This document shows, in pieces, positions 31,370-41,514 of a DNA stretch of 54,487 nucleotides (its first letter is position 1; the number at the start of each line of letters is the position of its first letter). Made by a program: the position numbers and the translations under genes. The notes below the pieces were generated by a model. It saw nothing but the letters and a program-made list of their open reading frames with translations. It was not told the origin of the DNA and searched no databases. The stretch covers positions 1-54,487 of the forward strand of contig NZ_QYTW02000012.1 in NCBI RefSeq assembly GCF_003605405.2, written 5' to 3'. Source of the DNA: Siminovitchia terrae (lineage in GTDB: Bacteria; Bacillota; Bacilli; Bacillales; Bacillaceae_C).

Positions 31370-32518
31370 TTGAAAATAGCTGTATTGGGTGCGGGATTGA
31401 TGGGAAAGGAAGCTGTCCGTGACCTTGCCAGTTCTAAAAATGTGAAGGAGATTGGTATAGCAGATATTAATTTTGATCACGCGATGGCTGTATGTAGAGC
31501 GGTCGGTTCGCCGAAGCTCAAAGCGTATCAATTGGATGCCGGAAGTTTTAAGGATCTTGTTCAATTTCTTCAAGGGTATGATGTTGGCATTAATGCTCTG
31601 TTCTACTCTTTTAATGAGCAGGTGGCAAAAGCTGCTATTCAGGCAGGAACACATTCTGTTGATTTGGGAGGGCATATCGGGCATATGACGGATAAGGTGC
31701 TCGCCCTTCACGAGAAAGCGAAAGCTGCCAATATTACGCTGATCCCTGATCTGGGGGTAGCTCCTGGCATGATCAATATTTTAGCAGGATATGGTGCAGA
31801 AAAATTAACTAAGCCAGCATCTATCAAACTGTATGTTGGGGGAATCCCGCTCCGGCCGGAGCCTCCCTTGGAATATAATCATGTTTTTTCAATGGAAGGC
31901 GTGTTTGACCACTATACTGATCCTTCCTTGATTATACGGGATGGATTGGTACGGGAAATTCCATCCTTATCGGAAGTGGAAAAAGTATATTTTGAAAAAT
32001 TTGGCCCATTGGAGGCCTTTCACACTTCAGGCGGTACGTCCACACTTTCAAAGTCATATCCGAACTTACAAACATTGGAATATAAAACAATCCGATACCC
32101 AGGACATTGTGAAAAATTTAAACTGTTGGTTGATTTGAACTTGACTCACACAGATTATATCGTGGAAGTGAGAGGACAACAAGTCAAGCCGCGTGATGTT
32201 CTATTAAAAGTGTTGGAGCCTATCGTTGATTTGAAGGATAAGGATGATGTCGTTTTGCTCAGAGTGATGGTAGCGGGAGAGGCAGGAGGAGAGAAGGGGA
32301 CTTTCGAATACGAAATGGTGACGTATAAAGACCGTGGACATCAAGTGACTGCGATGGCAAGGGCGACAGCCAATACGATATCTGTTGTTGCCCAAATGAT
32401 AGGGGATGGGATAATAACCGAAAAAGGAGTATTTCCACCGGAGCAGATTGTTCCTGGGGATATTTATATAGAAGAGATGGCCAAAAGGGGAGTCCATATA
32501 GTTGAGAAGAGATATTAA
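31370..32518 (+). CDS. Saccharopine dehydrogenase-family oxidoreductase
   Basis: A 382-aa NAD(P)-dependent enzyme. The Rossmann motif is at the very N-terminus ([20 protein letters not shown]), followed by [24 protein letters not shown] and [10 protein letters not shown], and [20 protein letters not shown], all typical of the saccharopine reductase/Lys9-like family used in amino acid metabolism. A TTG start at 31370 is preferred (GGGGAGTGAGTCTA). The real substrate is uncertain; lysine, ornithine or opine-type amino acids are possible. It is divergent from the nuclease gene and convergent to the acyl-CoA dehydrogenase gene. Confidence 0.8.
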   Translation: MKIAVLGAGLMGKEAVRDLASSKNVKEIGIADINFDHAMAVCRAVGSPKLKAYQLDAGSFKDLVQFLQGYDVGINALFYSFNEQVAKAAIQAGTHSVDLGGHIGHMTDKVLALHEKAKAANITLIPDLGVAPGMINILAGYGAEKLTKPASIKLYVGGIPLRPEPPLEYNHVFSMEGVFDHYTDPSLIIRDGLVREIPSLSEVEKVYFEKFGPLEAFHTSGGTSTLSKSYPNLQTLEYKTIRYPGHCEKFKLLVDLNLTHTDYIVEVRGQQVKPRDVLLKVLEPIVDLKDKDDVVLLRVMVAGEAGGEKGTFEYEMVTYKDRGHQVTAMARATANTISVVAQMIGDGIITEKGVFPPEQIVPGDIYIEEMAKRGVHIVEKRY

Positions 32519-32659
32519 GGGTAATCTATTTGTAATTGCTCTGAAAAATGGTCACCAATGGAGAAGATCCGTGTTCATTATCGTATCAGCGATCCTGTTA
32601 AACTTGGGTGCCATGCCACGGAGATAACTTTCACTAACCTTAACGGAGGCCTCCATTAA

Positions 32660-32698
32660 AATAAAAAGCCGTCCAGGAAATCTTTTACAGGACGGCCT
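32660..32698 (-). terminator. Terminator between the saccharopine and acyl-CoA dehydrogenase genes
   Basis: GCCGTCC / GGACGGC stem; on the minus strand it is followed by TTTTTATTTT, so it mainly serves the acyl-CoA dehydrogenase gene. Confidence 0.8.
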
Positions 32699-32712
32699 CC
32701 TTGCCTATTGAT

Positions 32713-33906
32713 TTAATCTTCAAACGGCCACGCCGGCAACATTCTGTTAAGCTCTTTATCCTCACGGTAACCTAGTACATAATCGGCCTGCATGATGGTG
32801 TGGATTTCCCGAGTTCCTTCATATATTACTGGTGCTTTGGAATTCCTCAAATACCGCTCCACGGGGTATTCGTTTGAATAACCGTAAGCTCCATGAATTT
32901 GAACGGCGTCGTCTGCGGCTTTATTAGCAAAATCGCATGCTTGCCATTTGGCAAGGGAAGTTTCCCTCGTGTTGCGCACTCCTTTGTTTTTTAATTCTCC
33001 TGCACGGTATACAAGCAAGCGGCTCATTTGCAAGCCAGCTTCCATATTGGCAATCATCTGTTTCACAAGCTGATGGTCTCCAATTTTCTTGCCAAAGGTT
33101 TCCCGCTCATGACAGTATTTAATGCTAGCTTCAAGGCAGGCCATAATTTGACCGCAAGCTCCCGCTGCCACTGTAAAGCGTCCGCTATCCAAAGCGGACA
33201 TAGCAATTTTAAATCCTTCCCCTTCTTCTCCAAGCAGGTTTTCTTTTGGGATTTTTATATTTTCAAAAAATATTTCCCCTGTATTGCCTGCGCGGATTCC
33301 CAATTTTCCCTTAATAGCCTTGGAGGAAAAGCCCTCCATCGTCCTTTCCACAATGAAAGCTGAGATTCCATGATGCTTTTTGCTTTTGTCCGTGTAAGCG
33401 AAAACGAGGAAGTGGTCAGCCACATCACAAAGGGAAATCCATGTTTTTTGCCCGTTTAAAATATAGTAGTTTCCATCCCTGACTGCTGTCGATTGCAGGG
33501 CGGCAACATCGGATCCTGCATTTGGCTCCGTCAATCCGAACGCACCGATTTTTTCTCCTTTAGCCTGAGGGACAAGGTATTTTTGCTTCTGATCTTCCGT
33601 TCCCCACTGAAGCAAAGTCATGCTGTTTAATCCGGTATGTACAGATACGGCTGTACGAAAAGCTGTATCGCCCCTTTCCAACTCCTCGCACACAATGGCA
33701 AGAGAGTTATAGTCCATTTCGCTTCCGCCGTATTTTTCCGGAATACAGACTCCCATTAAGCCGAGTTTCGCCAAATCAGTAATGATTTCTGAGTGAAACT
33801 CTCCTTTTTCATCCCATTCGGCAATATGAGGCATGATTTCCTTATCAACAAAATTCCGTACCGTTTTTCTTAACATGATTTGTTCATCGCTAAAGTCGAA
33901 ATTCAA
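32713..33906 (-). CDS. Acyl-CoA dehydrogenase family protein
   Basis: A 397-aa FAD-dependent dehydrogenase. Signatures: FSDEQIMLRKTVRNFVDKEI, AFGLTEPNAGSDVAALQSTA (FAD signature 1), GQKTWISLCDVADHFLVFA, ALDSGRFTVAAGACG and QIHGAYGYSNEYPVERYLRN followed by VIYEGTREIHTIM with the catalytic Glu region. It oxidises an acyl-CoA; substrate chain cannot be told. TTG at 33906 is the start (GGGGTGCTGTAG upstream). It begins 15 nt after the CaiB-type gene stop, so both form an operon, a pairing seen in CoA-ester degradation pathways such as glutaryl or dicarboxylic acids. Confidence 0.9.
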   Translation of the reverse strand: MNFDFSDEQIMLRKTVRNFVDKEIMPHIAEWDEKGEFHSEIITDLAKLGLMGVCIPEKYGGSEMDYNSLAIVCEELERGDTAFRTAVSVHTGLNSMTLLQWGTEDQKQKYLVPQAKGEKIGAFGLTEPNAGSDVAALQSTAVRDGNYYILNGQKTWISLCDVADHFLVFAYTDKSKKHHGISAFIVERTMEGFSSKAIKGKLGIRAGNTGEIFFENIKIPKENLLGEEGEGFKIAMSALDSGRFTVAAGACGQIMACLEASIKYCHERETFGKKIGDHQLVKQMIANMEAGLQMSRLLVYRAGELKNKGVRNTRETSLAKWQACDFANKAADDAVQIHGAYGYSNEYPVERYLRNSKAPVIYEGTREIHTIMQADYVLGYREDKELNRMLPAWPFED

Positions 33907-33921
33907 CTACAGCACCCCTTA

Positions 33922-35109
33922 TCAGATGATTTTATTTTTCTTTAAAAATCTGACCAAATCTTCATCGTATCCAAGCTCCGTCAGTATTTCGTTTGTGTGT
34001 TCCCCGGCATCAGGCGGATAATACCGTACTTTGGCAGGGGTACGCGAAAGCTTCAACGGACTTCCGATCATTTTGATTTTTCCAGCTGTAGGATGGTCGA
34101 TGGCTTGAATGGTTTCTCTCGCTAGAAGCTGCGGGTCTTCCTCTAATTTATTGATGGTTTGAATCGGACCGCAAGGAATGTTATTTTCGCGGAAAAGTCC
34201 GATCCATTCATCAGCTCCTGTTTCTACCAACTGCTTTTGTAAAATTGGCACCAACACTTCACGGTTTTCCACTCTCTTTGGGTTCGTTGCAAACCTTGGA
34301 TCCTTTGCCAATTCTGCTAGTCCGATCAGCCGGCATAGAACTTCAAATTGCCGGTCGTTACCAACAGCAATCACAATATCGCTGTCCTTTGTCTGAAAGG
34401 TTTGATATGGAACGATATTCGGGTGGCTGTTCCCGAGCGGTTCGGGGGTTTGCCCTGACATTAAAAAATTGCTTGCGATGTTGATCAGGGCGCTTACTGC
34501 GCTGTCATATAAAGCGATGTCGATCTTTTGTCCAAGTCCTGACCGTTCCCGTTCCAACAGCGCGGCTTGGATGCCAATGCACGCATATAAACCCGTCAAT
34601 ACGTCTGTGATAGCAATTCCAGTTTTTTGCGGTCCAGAATTTTTATCTCCGGTTATACTCATGAAACCGCTCATTGCCTGAATGATAAAGTCGTATCCAG
34701 GCAAGCGTTTATAAGGGCCGGTTTCTCCAAATCCTGTAATGGAACAGAAAATGATGCCAGGATTAATGTTTTTTAGAGTCTCGTAACAGAGTCCGAGCCG
34801 TTCCATTGTCCCAGTTTTAAAATTGTGGATGACAACATCGCTTTCTTTCACAAGCTTTTTGATGATGTCTTTTCCTTCGGTTGATTTCAAATTTACCGTC
34901 AGGCTTTTCTTGTTTCGATTGGCACATAAATAATAGGCGCTGACCCCTTTTTGAAAAGGGGGCCCCCATCTTCTTGTGTCATCTCCTCCATCGGGGCTTT
35001 CTACTTTTACCACGTCTGCTCCCAGGTCACCCAGAACCATCGAACAATAGGGGCCTGCAAGGACTCTTGACAGATCCAACACCTTAACGCCTTTCAGTGC
35101 ATGGCTCAG
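33922..35109 (-). CDS. CaiB/BaiF family CoA-transferase, probable CTG start
   Basis: A ~395-aa family III CoA-transferase. Motifs: LDLSRVLAGPYCSMVLGDLG, DVVKVESPDGGDDTRRWGPP, SAYYLCANRNKKSLTVNLKS, DVVIHNFKTGTMERLGL, GFGETGPYKRLPGYDFIIQA, with the active-site Asp in the GYDxxxQA region. The conserved N-terminus LKGVKVLDLSR lies before the first GTG (35082) and is only reached from a CTG at 35109 (fMet-SHALKGVKVLDLSR), which sits 8 nt after the site GGAGT in AAGGAGTGAT. The only nearby ATG is out of frame. It would make the CoA ester oxidised by the dehydrogenase downstream. Confidence 0.85.
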   Translation of the reverse strand: MSHALKGVKVLDLSRVLAGPYCSMVLGDLGADVVKVESPDGGDDTRRWGPPFQKGVSAYYLCANRNKKSLTVNLKSTEGKDIIKKLVKESDVVIHNFKTGTMERLGLCYETLKNINPGIIFCSITGFGETGPYKRLPGYDFIIQAMSGFMSITGDKNSGPQKTGIAITDVLTGLYACIGIQAALLERERSGLGQKIDIALYDSAVSALINIASNFLMSGQTPEPLGNSHPNIVPYQTFQTKDSDIVIAVGNDRQFEVLCRLIGLAELAKDPRFATNPKRVENREVLVPILQKQLVETGADEWIGLFRENNIPCGPIQTINKLEEDPQLLARETIQAIDHPTAGKIKMIGSPLKLSRTPAKVRYYPPDAGEHTNEILTELGYDEDLVRFLKKNKII

Positions 35110-35359
35110 TTAGTATCACTCCTTCCTCGTGCATATTAATTGGCCTGATTTACAATGTGAATCCCTTTGGTGTCTGGATGATTAAACGTCGGACAAAAGG
35201 GGAAAAGTAGTGGAACGAAAAAAATGTGTTATTTTGTCCTATACATATTTACATATATTCTATAAAAATTTGAAATATTCCTTCTTAATGAATGAGGTTT
35301 TTGTTTACGTTAAAGAAAACATAAAATTTGACTAAGTTTTCTATTAGAAGTGATGTGCT
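35110..35359. other. Upstream region of the CoA-transferase operon
   Basis: AT-rich with no gene. It must hold the operon promoter on the minus strand; no defended pair. Confidence 0.35.
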
Positions 35360-35680
35360 ATGTCTAGCTCCAGCGCCTATCGACTAGCAGACTTCGTGAC
35401 AATGTGCTCCAGCGGCGCAGCGTATTCGAAACCTTGTTGCAAAGCTGTACGAAGCTTACTCAAAGAAGCTTCTCACGAAGTAATCCAGTAAGCTGCTGCT
35501 TTCCTCCGATAAGTCAACCTCGGCGTAAGGATTAAGCCAATCGCTGCTGAACGCAGACTACGCCTTCTTCAACGCTCGTCTAGCTTTGCGCCGATAATCA
35601 GGCACACTCGCACTTCGTTTTCCTTTATCTCGTTAGAGCCACTCCATCCTGTAGTCGATGAACTGGCGCTTGCTCGTTAC
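35360..35680. repeat. Dispersed Bacillus-type repeat region (TCTAGCTCCAGCGCC family)
   Basis: Begins GTCTAGCTCCAGCGCCTA and ends near TGAACTGGCGCTTGCTCG. Internal pieces (ACTACGCCTTCTTCAACGCTCGTC, shortened here to ACTACGCCTTCTTCAA) match the reverse complement of 50783-50960. The middle (35440-35500) resembles the tail of array A. Appears to be a mosaic of intergenic repeats; no gene. Confidence 0.7.
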
Positions 35681-35777
35681 TTAAGATGTTTGTTTTTCAA
35701 AGATTCACATGCTAAACTATTTTACATTAAAGTTCCTCTTAAAAGGGTAAGCTCGTTCTGAATGGGAAGGGTTTTAT

Positions 35778-36764
35778 ATGAAAAAAGACAACATTATTTT
35801 ATTTCCGGGGTTAAAAAAGCGTCTCTTTCAATTTGGAATGGAACACTTGAAGGACCGCCAATTTGAAGAAGCGGCGCATTTCTTTGAACAAGCAAGAGAA
35901 ATCGGCCACGATGATGACGAGATTGATATGGCGCTTGCAGTGGCCTATTATGAAAGCGCCGATTATCAAAAGGCCAAAGAGAGAACGGAGGACATGCTCC
36001 ATAAAGGAATTGGTGACTATTATGAAAACATTGATCTCTATTTGATGATATTGATGCAGCTAAATTTGCATGATCAGGTGGTTCATACACTGGAAGCCCT
36101 TTTTGAAGAGCAGCATGTGCCGCTGGAAAAGCGGGAACATTATGAGACGTTATTAAAGTTCAGCAAAAGAGCCCTTACTAATAAAGAGAATCCCCTTTCG
36201 TCCCAGGAAAAGGTTGAATCTGTCCTTGGTAAAGGTGACTTCAGAGAGCAATTGATTTTTATAAGCGGTTTGGGGGATAAAAATATTCAACCGTATCTAG
36301 CATCATTAGTGAATCTTTTGAAAGACAGTCAAGTTCATCCATTTTTACAGACCGCCACCTTGAATGTGTTAATGGAGCATAAGGTTCAAACACCGGTACA
36401 GGTTAGGAAGTTTGATTATGAAGGTAATTTTATTCCTAGTGAGCTTCCGGATGTCATGGAGATCCCTTTTTATCAGTCTGTCATTGCCAAATTAAATGAA
36501 GAACTTGAAAATGAGAACCCTATATTGTTGGATCAATTGAAGGAAATGATTCTCCGCCATCAGTTTTTGTTGTTTCCATTTGAGTTTAAACCAAATAATG
36601 CGGCACTATGGGCTGCAGCATACAGGGGATTCGGCCACGAGATGTATGGAGAGAATTGGAGTAACGAGAAGACAGCCAAAAAGTTCCAAGTGGAGCCGAT
36701 TGAATTGGAACAGGCTATTTCTTTTATTTTTGATCTAGAGCAACATTCGCCTTCAACTGTTTAA
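35778..36764 (+). CDS. ysoA: TPR-containing protein YsoA
   Basis: A 328-aa cytosolic protein with N-terminal tetratricopeptide-like helices (GMEHLKDRQFEEAAHFFEQA, ALAVAYYESADYQKAKERTE, ~15-110) and a helical C-terminal half ending AISFIFDLEQ. It lies immediately before tig as ysoA does in Bacillus subtilis, which is the main basis for the name. The ATG has GGAAGGG upstream. The role is unknown; TPR proteins usually serve as protein-binding scaffolds, and its place next to protein quality control genes suggests a chaperone-related function. Confidence 0.8.
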   Translation: MKKDNIILFPGLKKRLFQFGMEHLKDRQFEEAAHFFEQAREIGHDDDEIDMALAVAYYESADYQKAKERTEDMLHKGIGDYYENIDLYLMILMQLNLHDQVVHTLEALFEEQHVPLEKREHYETLLKFSKRALTNKENPLSSQEKVESVLGKGDFREQLIFISGLGDKNIQPYLASLVNLLKDSQVHPFLQTATLNVLMEHKVQTPVQVRKFDYEGNFIPSELPDVMEIPFYQSVIAKLNEELENENPILLDQLKEMILRHQFLLFPFEFKPNNAALWAAAYRGFGHEMYGENWSNEKTAKKFQVEPIELEQAISFIFDLEQHSPSTV

Positions 36765-36775
36765 TTTTTCTTCCC

Positions 36776-36804
36776 TTTAAATAGTTGAAAAGCTATGTTA
36801 TAAT
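36776..36804 (+). promoter_or_regulatory. Sigma-A promoter of tig
   Basis: TTTAAA (36776) and TATAAT (36799) separated by 17 nt, about 85 nt before the tig start. Confidence 0.6.
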
Positions 36805-36891
36805 ATAATGGTTATGCCATCCGTTGTTAAGATCAAAAAATAAGATTTACATAAGAGATTTATCGAAGATATGTAGTTGGAGGTAATGAAT

Positions 36892-38181
36892 ATGTCAGCA
36901 AAATGGGAAAAGTTAGAGGGCAATAAAGGAGTCCTTACAGTTGAAGTTGATCAGGAAACTGTCGATAAGGGGCTTGATACAGCGTTCAAAAAAGTTGTAA
37001 AACAAGTACACATTCCGGGCTTCCGCAAGGGAAGAATCCCCCGTTCACTTTTTGAAAAGCGATTTGGTGTAGAATCTCTTTATCAGGACGCTCTTGATGC
37101 GATTCTTCCTGAAGCTTACACTACTGCTGTGGAAGAAGCAGGCATTGAACCAGTTGATCAACCAGAAATAGACATCGAACAAATGGAAAAAGGAAAAGAA
37201 TTGATTTTCAAAGCTACTGTAATCGTGAAACCTGAGGTGAAACTCGGTGACTATAAAGGCCTTGAAGGTGAAGAAGTCGATACAGAAGTGACAGACGAAG
37301 ATGTTGAAAATGAATTGAAAACTCTTCAAGAGCGCCAAGCTGAGCTTGTTATCAAAGAAGAAGGTGCAGCTGAAGAAGGCGATACAGTCACAATCGACTT
37401 CGAAGGATTTGTCGATGACGAGCCATTCGAAGGCGGAAAAGCTGAAAACTATTCTCTGGAACTTGGTACTGGAAGCTTCATTCCAGGATTTGAAGAACAG
37501 CTTGTAGGTGTGGAAGCAGGAGCGGAAAAAGACGTATCTGTCACATTCCCAGAGGAATACCACGCAGAAGAATTGGCTGGAAAGCCGGCAGTTTTCAAAG
37601 TGAAGGTTCACGAAATCAAGACAAAAGAACTGCCTGAGCTGGATGATGAATTTGCAAAGGATGTTGACGAAGAAGCTGAAACACTTGATGAATTGAAAGC
37701 TTCTATCAAAGAACGTCTGACAAAAGACAAAGAGCATGAAGCAGAACATAAGCTTCGCGACTCTTTGGTTGAAAAAGCAACTGAAAATGCAGAGGTCGAT
37801 TTGCCAGAAGTCATGGTTGAAAACGAACTGAAAAACATGATGAAGGAATTCGAACAACGTCTTCAAATGCAAGGAATGAACTTGGATCTTTACTACCAAT
37901 TCTCCGGACAAGACGAAGATGCGCTTAAGAGCCAAATGAATGAAGATGCTGAAAAACGCGTTCGCATGAATTTGACGCTTGAGGCAATTGCAAAAGCGGA
38001 AAATCTTGAGCCAAGTGAAGAAGATGTAGATAAAGAGCTTCAAAAAATGGCTGATATGTACAGCATGTCTGTTGAAGACATAAAAAAAGCGTTCGGTGGC
38101 AATACTGATCATATCGAAGCCGACCTTAAGATTCAAAAAGCAGTTGATTTCCTAGTCGAAAACAAAGTTGCAAGTGCATAA
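36892..38181 (+). CDS. tig: Trigger factor
   Basis: A 429-aa ribosome-associated chaperone and peptidyl-prolyl isomerase. The N-terminal ribosome-binding domain contains the signature [17 protein letters not shown]; the central FKBP domain (~145-240) carries [20 protein letters not shown] and [15 protein letters not shown]; the C-terminal helical domain completes it. ATG 36892 is 8 nt after GGAGG; an in-frame start 15 nt upstream lacks spacing. The length equals that of Bacillus subtilis Tig. It has its own sigma-A promoter and a strong terminator. Confidence 0.95.
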   Translation: MSAKWEKLEGNKGVLTVEVDQETVDKGLDTAFKKVVKQVHIPGFRKGRIPRSLFEKRFGVESLYQDALDAILPEAYTTAVEEAGIEPVDQPEIDIEQMEKGKELIFKATVIVKPEVKLGDYKGLEGEEVDTEVTDEDVENELKTLQERQAELVIKEEGAAEEGDTVTIDFEGFVDDEPFEGGKAENYSLELGTGSFIPGFEEQLVGVEAGAEKDVSVTFPEEYHAEELAGKPAVFKVKVHEIKTKELPELDDEFAKDVDEEAETLDELKASIKERLTKDKEHEAEHKLRDSLVEKATENAEVDLPEVMVENELKNMMKEFEQRLQMQGMNLDLYYQFSGQDEDALKSQMNEDAEKRVRMNLTLEAIAKAENLEPSEEDVDKELQKMADMYSMSVEDIKKAFGGNTDHIEADLKIQKAVDFLVENKVASA

Positions 38182-38217
38182 TATATAAACATAACGTTGA
38201 AAAACTCAACATATAAT

Positions 38218-38254
38218 AAAAACAAGGCGCGGGGTAACACGTGCCTTGTTTTAC
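38218..38254 (+). terminator. Terminator of tig
   Basis: AAAACAAGGC / GCCTTGTTTT stem with an internal CG/CG pair and loop GGGGTAACA. Confidence 0.85.
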
Positions 38255-38445
38255 AATAAATAGAAGTACAAGCTCCATACATAACAAACCTTACTATCAT
38301 CAATAAAATAATCAATTATCACCTATGCTGAGCGAAAAAGTGTATATTTGTTCATGAAATATGCTACAATGCAATACATAACTATTTAACATCGGTAACT
38401 TTATAGCGAGGCTAAGGTATAGTTATTAAAAGGGGTGAGAGTTCA

Positions 38446-39699
38446 TTGTTTAAATTTAATGAAGAAAAAGGACAATTAAAATGTTCTTTTTGCGGTAAGA
38501 CTCAAGAACAGGTCCGAAAACTGGTCGCAGGACCAGGTGTATATATATGTGACGAGTGTATTGAACTCTGTACGGAAATTGTTGAAGAAGAGCTTGGGAC
38601 AGAAGAGGAATTTGAATTCAAAGATATTCCAAAGCCCCGTGAAATCCGTGAAATCTTAAAGGATTACGTCATTGGGCAGGAGCAGGCAAAGAAAGCGCTT
38701 GCTGTTGCTGTTTATAATCACTATAAGCGGATCAATTCCAACAGCAAAATTGATGATGTTGAATTGTCTAAAAGTAATATTTGCTTAATCGGACCAACGG
38801 GTAGCGGTAAGACCCTTCTTGCGCAAACACTTGCCCGTATTTTGAACGTTCCGTTCGCCATTGCGGACGCCACTTCGTTGACTGAAGCAGGGTATGTCGG
38901 GGAAGACGTAGAAAATATCCTCTTGAAATTGATCCAGGCTGCAGACTACGATGTGGAGAAAGCGGAAAGAGGCATCATTTATATTGATGAAATCGATAAA
39001 GTGGCGCGGAAATCCGAAAATCCTTCAATTACCCGTGACGTTTCAGGTGAAGGTGTTCAACAGGCACTGTTGAAAATTCTTGAAGGAACAACTGCAAGTG
39101 TTCCACCGCAAGGCGGACGTAAGCATCCTCATCAGGAATTCATTCAGGTTGACACAACAAACATTCTCTTCATTTGTGGCGGAGCCTTTGATGGTATTGA
39201 GCAAATCATTAAGCGCCGTTTGGGGCAGAAGGTCATTGGCTTTGGTTCTGATAATAAGCCGGAAGAGATTGAAGCAAAAGGGCTTTTATCGAAAGTTCTA
39301 CCTGAAGACCTTTTGCAGTTCGGTCTGATTCCTGAATTCATCGGCCGTCTGCCTGTTATCGCGAGTCTGGAACAGCTTGATGAAGAAGCATTGGTTCAAA
39401 TATTGACACAACCGAAAAATGCGCTTGCCAAGCAGTATCAGAAAATGCTTGAGCTTGATAATGTTGAGCTTGACTTTGAAGAAGACGCCCTTCGTGAGAT
39501 TGCCAAAAAAGCAATTGAGCGCAAGACAGGTGCGCGCGGACTCCGTTCTATCATTGAGAGCATCATGCTTGATATCATGTATGATCTTCCATCGCGTGAA
39601 GATATTAAAAAATGTATCATCACAAAGGACTCTGTGCTTGATGAGAAGCCGCCAAAGCTTGTTCTTGAAGACGGAACAGTGTTGAAAGGAACTGCATAA
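38446..39699 (+). CDS. clpX: ATP-dependent protease ATP-binding subunit ClpX
   Basis: A 417-aa AAA+ unfoldase of ClpXP. Zinc-binding domain at the N-terminus ([14 protein letters not shown] and CDECIELC), Walker A GPTGSGKT, pore loop GYVGED, Walker [10 protein letters not shown], ClpP-docking IGF loop (VIGFGS) and the arginine finger region all present. It uses a TTG start ([13 protein letters not shown]) after GGGGTGAGAGTTCA; Bacillus subtilis clpX starts with ATG at the same place. It unfolds tagged or specific proteins for ClpP. It lies between tig and lonB as in other Bacillus genomes. Confidence 0.97.
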   Translation: MFKFNEEKGQLKCSFCGKTQEQVRKLVAGPGVYICDECIELCTEIVEEELGTEEEFEFKDIPKPREIREILKDYVIGQEQAKKALAVAVYNHYKRINSNSKIDDVELSKSNICLIGPTGSGKTLLAQTLARILNVPFAIADATSLTEAGYVGEDVENILLKLIQAADYDVEKAERGIIYIDEIDKVARKSENPSITRDVSGEGVQQALLKILEGTTASVPPQGGRKHPHQEFIQVDTTNILFICGGAFDGIEQIIKRRLGQKVIGFGSDNKPEEIEAKGLLSKVLPEDLLQFGLIPEFIGRLPVIASLEQLDEEALVQILTQPKNALAKQYQKMLELDNVELDFEEDALREIAKKAIERKTGARGLRSIIESIMLDIMYDLPSREDIKKCIITKDSVLDEKPPKLVLEDGTVLKGTA

Positions 39700-39713
39700 T
39701 CTGTAACTGAAAC

Positions 39714-39746
39714 ATCCAGGAGGCAGACAGCTTCCTGGATTTTTTA
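39714..39746 (+). terminator. Terminator of clpX
   Basis: ATCCAGGA / TCCTGGAT with loop GGCAGACAGCT and a TTTTTTATT tail. Confidence 0.85.
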
Positions 39747-39780
39747 TTATTTCTTTGAATATAGCCACATGAAATATTCC

Positions 39781-39810
39781 GTTTATTCCTGATCTTGTAC
39801 GGAGATACTA
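39781..39810 (+). promoter_or_regulatory. Sigma-F promoter of lonB
   Basis: GTTTA (39781-39785) fits the sigma-F -35 consensus GYWTA, and GGAGATACTA (39801-39810) fits the -10 consensus GGNRANANTW exactly, with a 15-nt spacer. lonB of Bacillus subtilis is known to be transcribed by sigma-F in the forespore. Confidence 0.75.
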
Positions 39811-39846
39811 CCCATATGTGAAAAAGTGAGGTCAGGAGGGAATATG

Positions 39847-41514
39847 ATGAATTGGACTGCCGTCATCTTATTCATTCAGTTGTTTTTTGGAACAGTCATT
39901 GGGCTTTATTTTTTTAACCTGTTAAAAAACCAAAGATCGCAAAGGGTGACTATTGACAGGGAATCGAAAAAAGAAATGGAACAATTGAGAAGAATGCGCT
40001 CGATCAAACTCACAGAACCTTTGTCTGAGCGGGTAAGGCCCATAAGCTTTGATGATATTGTCGGGCAGGAAGATGGGATTAAGGCTTTAAGGGCAGCTTT
40101 GTGTGGCCCGAATCCACAGCATGTTATTATTTACGGGCCTCCCGGGGTTGGAAAAACAGCCGCTGCACGGCTAGTGTTAGAAGAAGCTAAGAAATTCGAG
40201 AATTCCCCTTTTCGCCAATCAGCCGTCTTTGTTGAATTAGATGCCACCACTGCGCGCTTTGATGAGCGAGGAATAGCGGATCCTCTGATCGGCTCAGTCC
40301 ATGACCCCATCTATCAAGGGGCAGGCGCCATGGGCCAGGCAGGCATCCCGCAGCCAAAACAAGGAGCTGTCTCTAATGCACACGGAGGCGTCTTGTTCAT
40401 AGATGAAATTGGTGAACTTCACCCTATTCAGATGAATAAACTGCTGAAGGTTTTGGAAGATCGTAAAGTGTTTTTGGAAAGCGCCTATTACAGTGAAGAA
40501 AATACTCAAATTCCAACCCATATCCACGATATCTTTCAAAAAGGCCTTCCTGCTGACTTCAGGCTTGTCGGTGCCACAACCAGAACACCGAGCGAAATTC
40601 CGCCTGCTATCAGATCCCGTTGTATGGAGGTTTTCTTTCGGGAGCTTGAGCTGGGCGAAATTAAGAGCGTAGCAAAAAAGGCAGCTAACAAAGTGGAGCT
40701 TTCAATCAGTGATTCAGGTTTGTCCACACTTGCTGCTTATGCCTCAAGCGGAAGAGAAGCTGTCAATCTCATTCAAATTGCTGCCGGTTTGGCGATAACA
40801 GAAACAAGACAGCAAATATTGGATGCAGACGTTGAGTGGATTATAGAGGCAAGTCAATTGGTTCCAAAATATGAGAAAAAAATTGCCGAGAACCCTTCCG
40901 TAGGCATAGTTAACGGTTTGGCAGTCACAGGGCCCAACAGCGGAGCACTTTTGGAAATAGAAATAATGGTCATTCCTTCTAATGAGAAAGGAACTATCAA
41001 CATTACAGGAATCGTTGAAGAAGAGAGTATCAATGGGCAAGGGAAATCGATCAGAAGAAAAAGCCTCGCCAAGGGGTCAGTCGAAAATGTCCTCACGGTA
41101 CTCAGGTCAATGGGTGTTCCCGCACATCAATATGATATTCATGTGAATTTTCCCGGTGGCATTCCAATTGACGGACCTTCGGCAGGAGTTGCCATGGCAG
41201 TCGGTATTTACTCGGCCATTTATAAAATTCCGGTGGATAATCAAGTGACCATGACTGGGGAGATTGGCATTCAGGGAGATGTCAAGCCGGTTGGAGGCAT
41301 TTTGGCAAAGGTGAAGGCTGCAAAGCATGCTGGCGCACGTTCAGTTTTCATACCAGCAGAAAACATGCGCTCCATTCTCGGAAGCATTGAAGGCATTGAA
41401 ATCATTCCAGTACAAAGGATCGAGGAAGTGCTCAAAAAAGCATTGATAAGCAATAATAGCCATGAATTCGTTTTTACCGATCTGCTTCATGGAAAAGGGA
41501 AAAAGAGTGTTTAA
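39847..41514 (+). CDS. lonB: Membrane-anchored, forespore-specific Lon-family protease LonB
   Basis: A 555-aa LonB-type protease. An N-terminal helix (WTAVILFIQLFFGTVIGLYF) anchors it; the AAA+ domain has GPPGVGKT and VLFIDEIGEL; the C-terminal protease domain has the catalytic Ser motif GIPIDGPSAGVAMA and the Lys in KPVGGILAKVKAA. ATG 39847 is 7 nt after GGAGG. A sigma-F type promoter lies upstream, in line with its forespore role in Bacillus subtilis. The TAA stop codon at 41512 belongs to the left end of repeat R8. Confidence 0.95.
   Translation: MNWTAVILFIQLFFGTVIGLYFFNLLKNQRSQRVTIDRESKKEMEQLRRMRSIKLTEPLSERVRPISFDDIVGQEDGIKALRAALCGPNPQHVIIYGPPGVGKTAAARLVLEEAKKFENSPFRQSAVFVELDATTARFDERGIADPLIGSVHDPIYQGAGAMGQAGIPQPKQGAVSNAHGGVLFIDEIGELHPIQMNKLLKVLEDRKVFLESAYYSEENTQIPTHIHDIFQKGLPADFRLVGATTRTPSEIPPAIRSRCMEVFFRELELGEIKSVAKKAANKVELSISDSGLSTLAAYASSGREAVNLIQIAAGLAITETRQQILDADVEWIIEASQLVPKYEKKIAENPSVGIVNGLAVTGPNSGALLEIEIMVIPSNEKGTINITGIVEEESINGQGKSIRRKSLAKGSVENVLTVLRSMGVPAHQYDIHVNFPGGIPIDGPSAGVAMAVGIYSAIYKIPVDNQVTMTGEIGIQGDVKPVGGILAKVKAAKHAGARSVFIPAENMRSILGSIEGIEIIPVQRIEEVLKKALISNNSHEFVFTDLLHGKGKKSV

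Noticed and set aside
37045-38136. Long minus-strand ORF (363 codons) opposite tig
   Set aside because: Phe/Cys-rich shadow created by the codon use of trigger factor; no start signals and tig is certain.
39298-39768. 156-codon minus-strand ORF opposite the clpX end
   Set aside because: Antisense shadow of clpX and its terminator.
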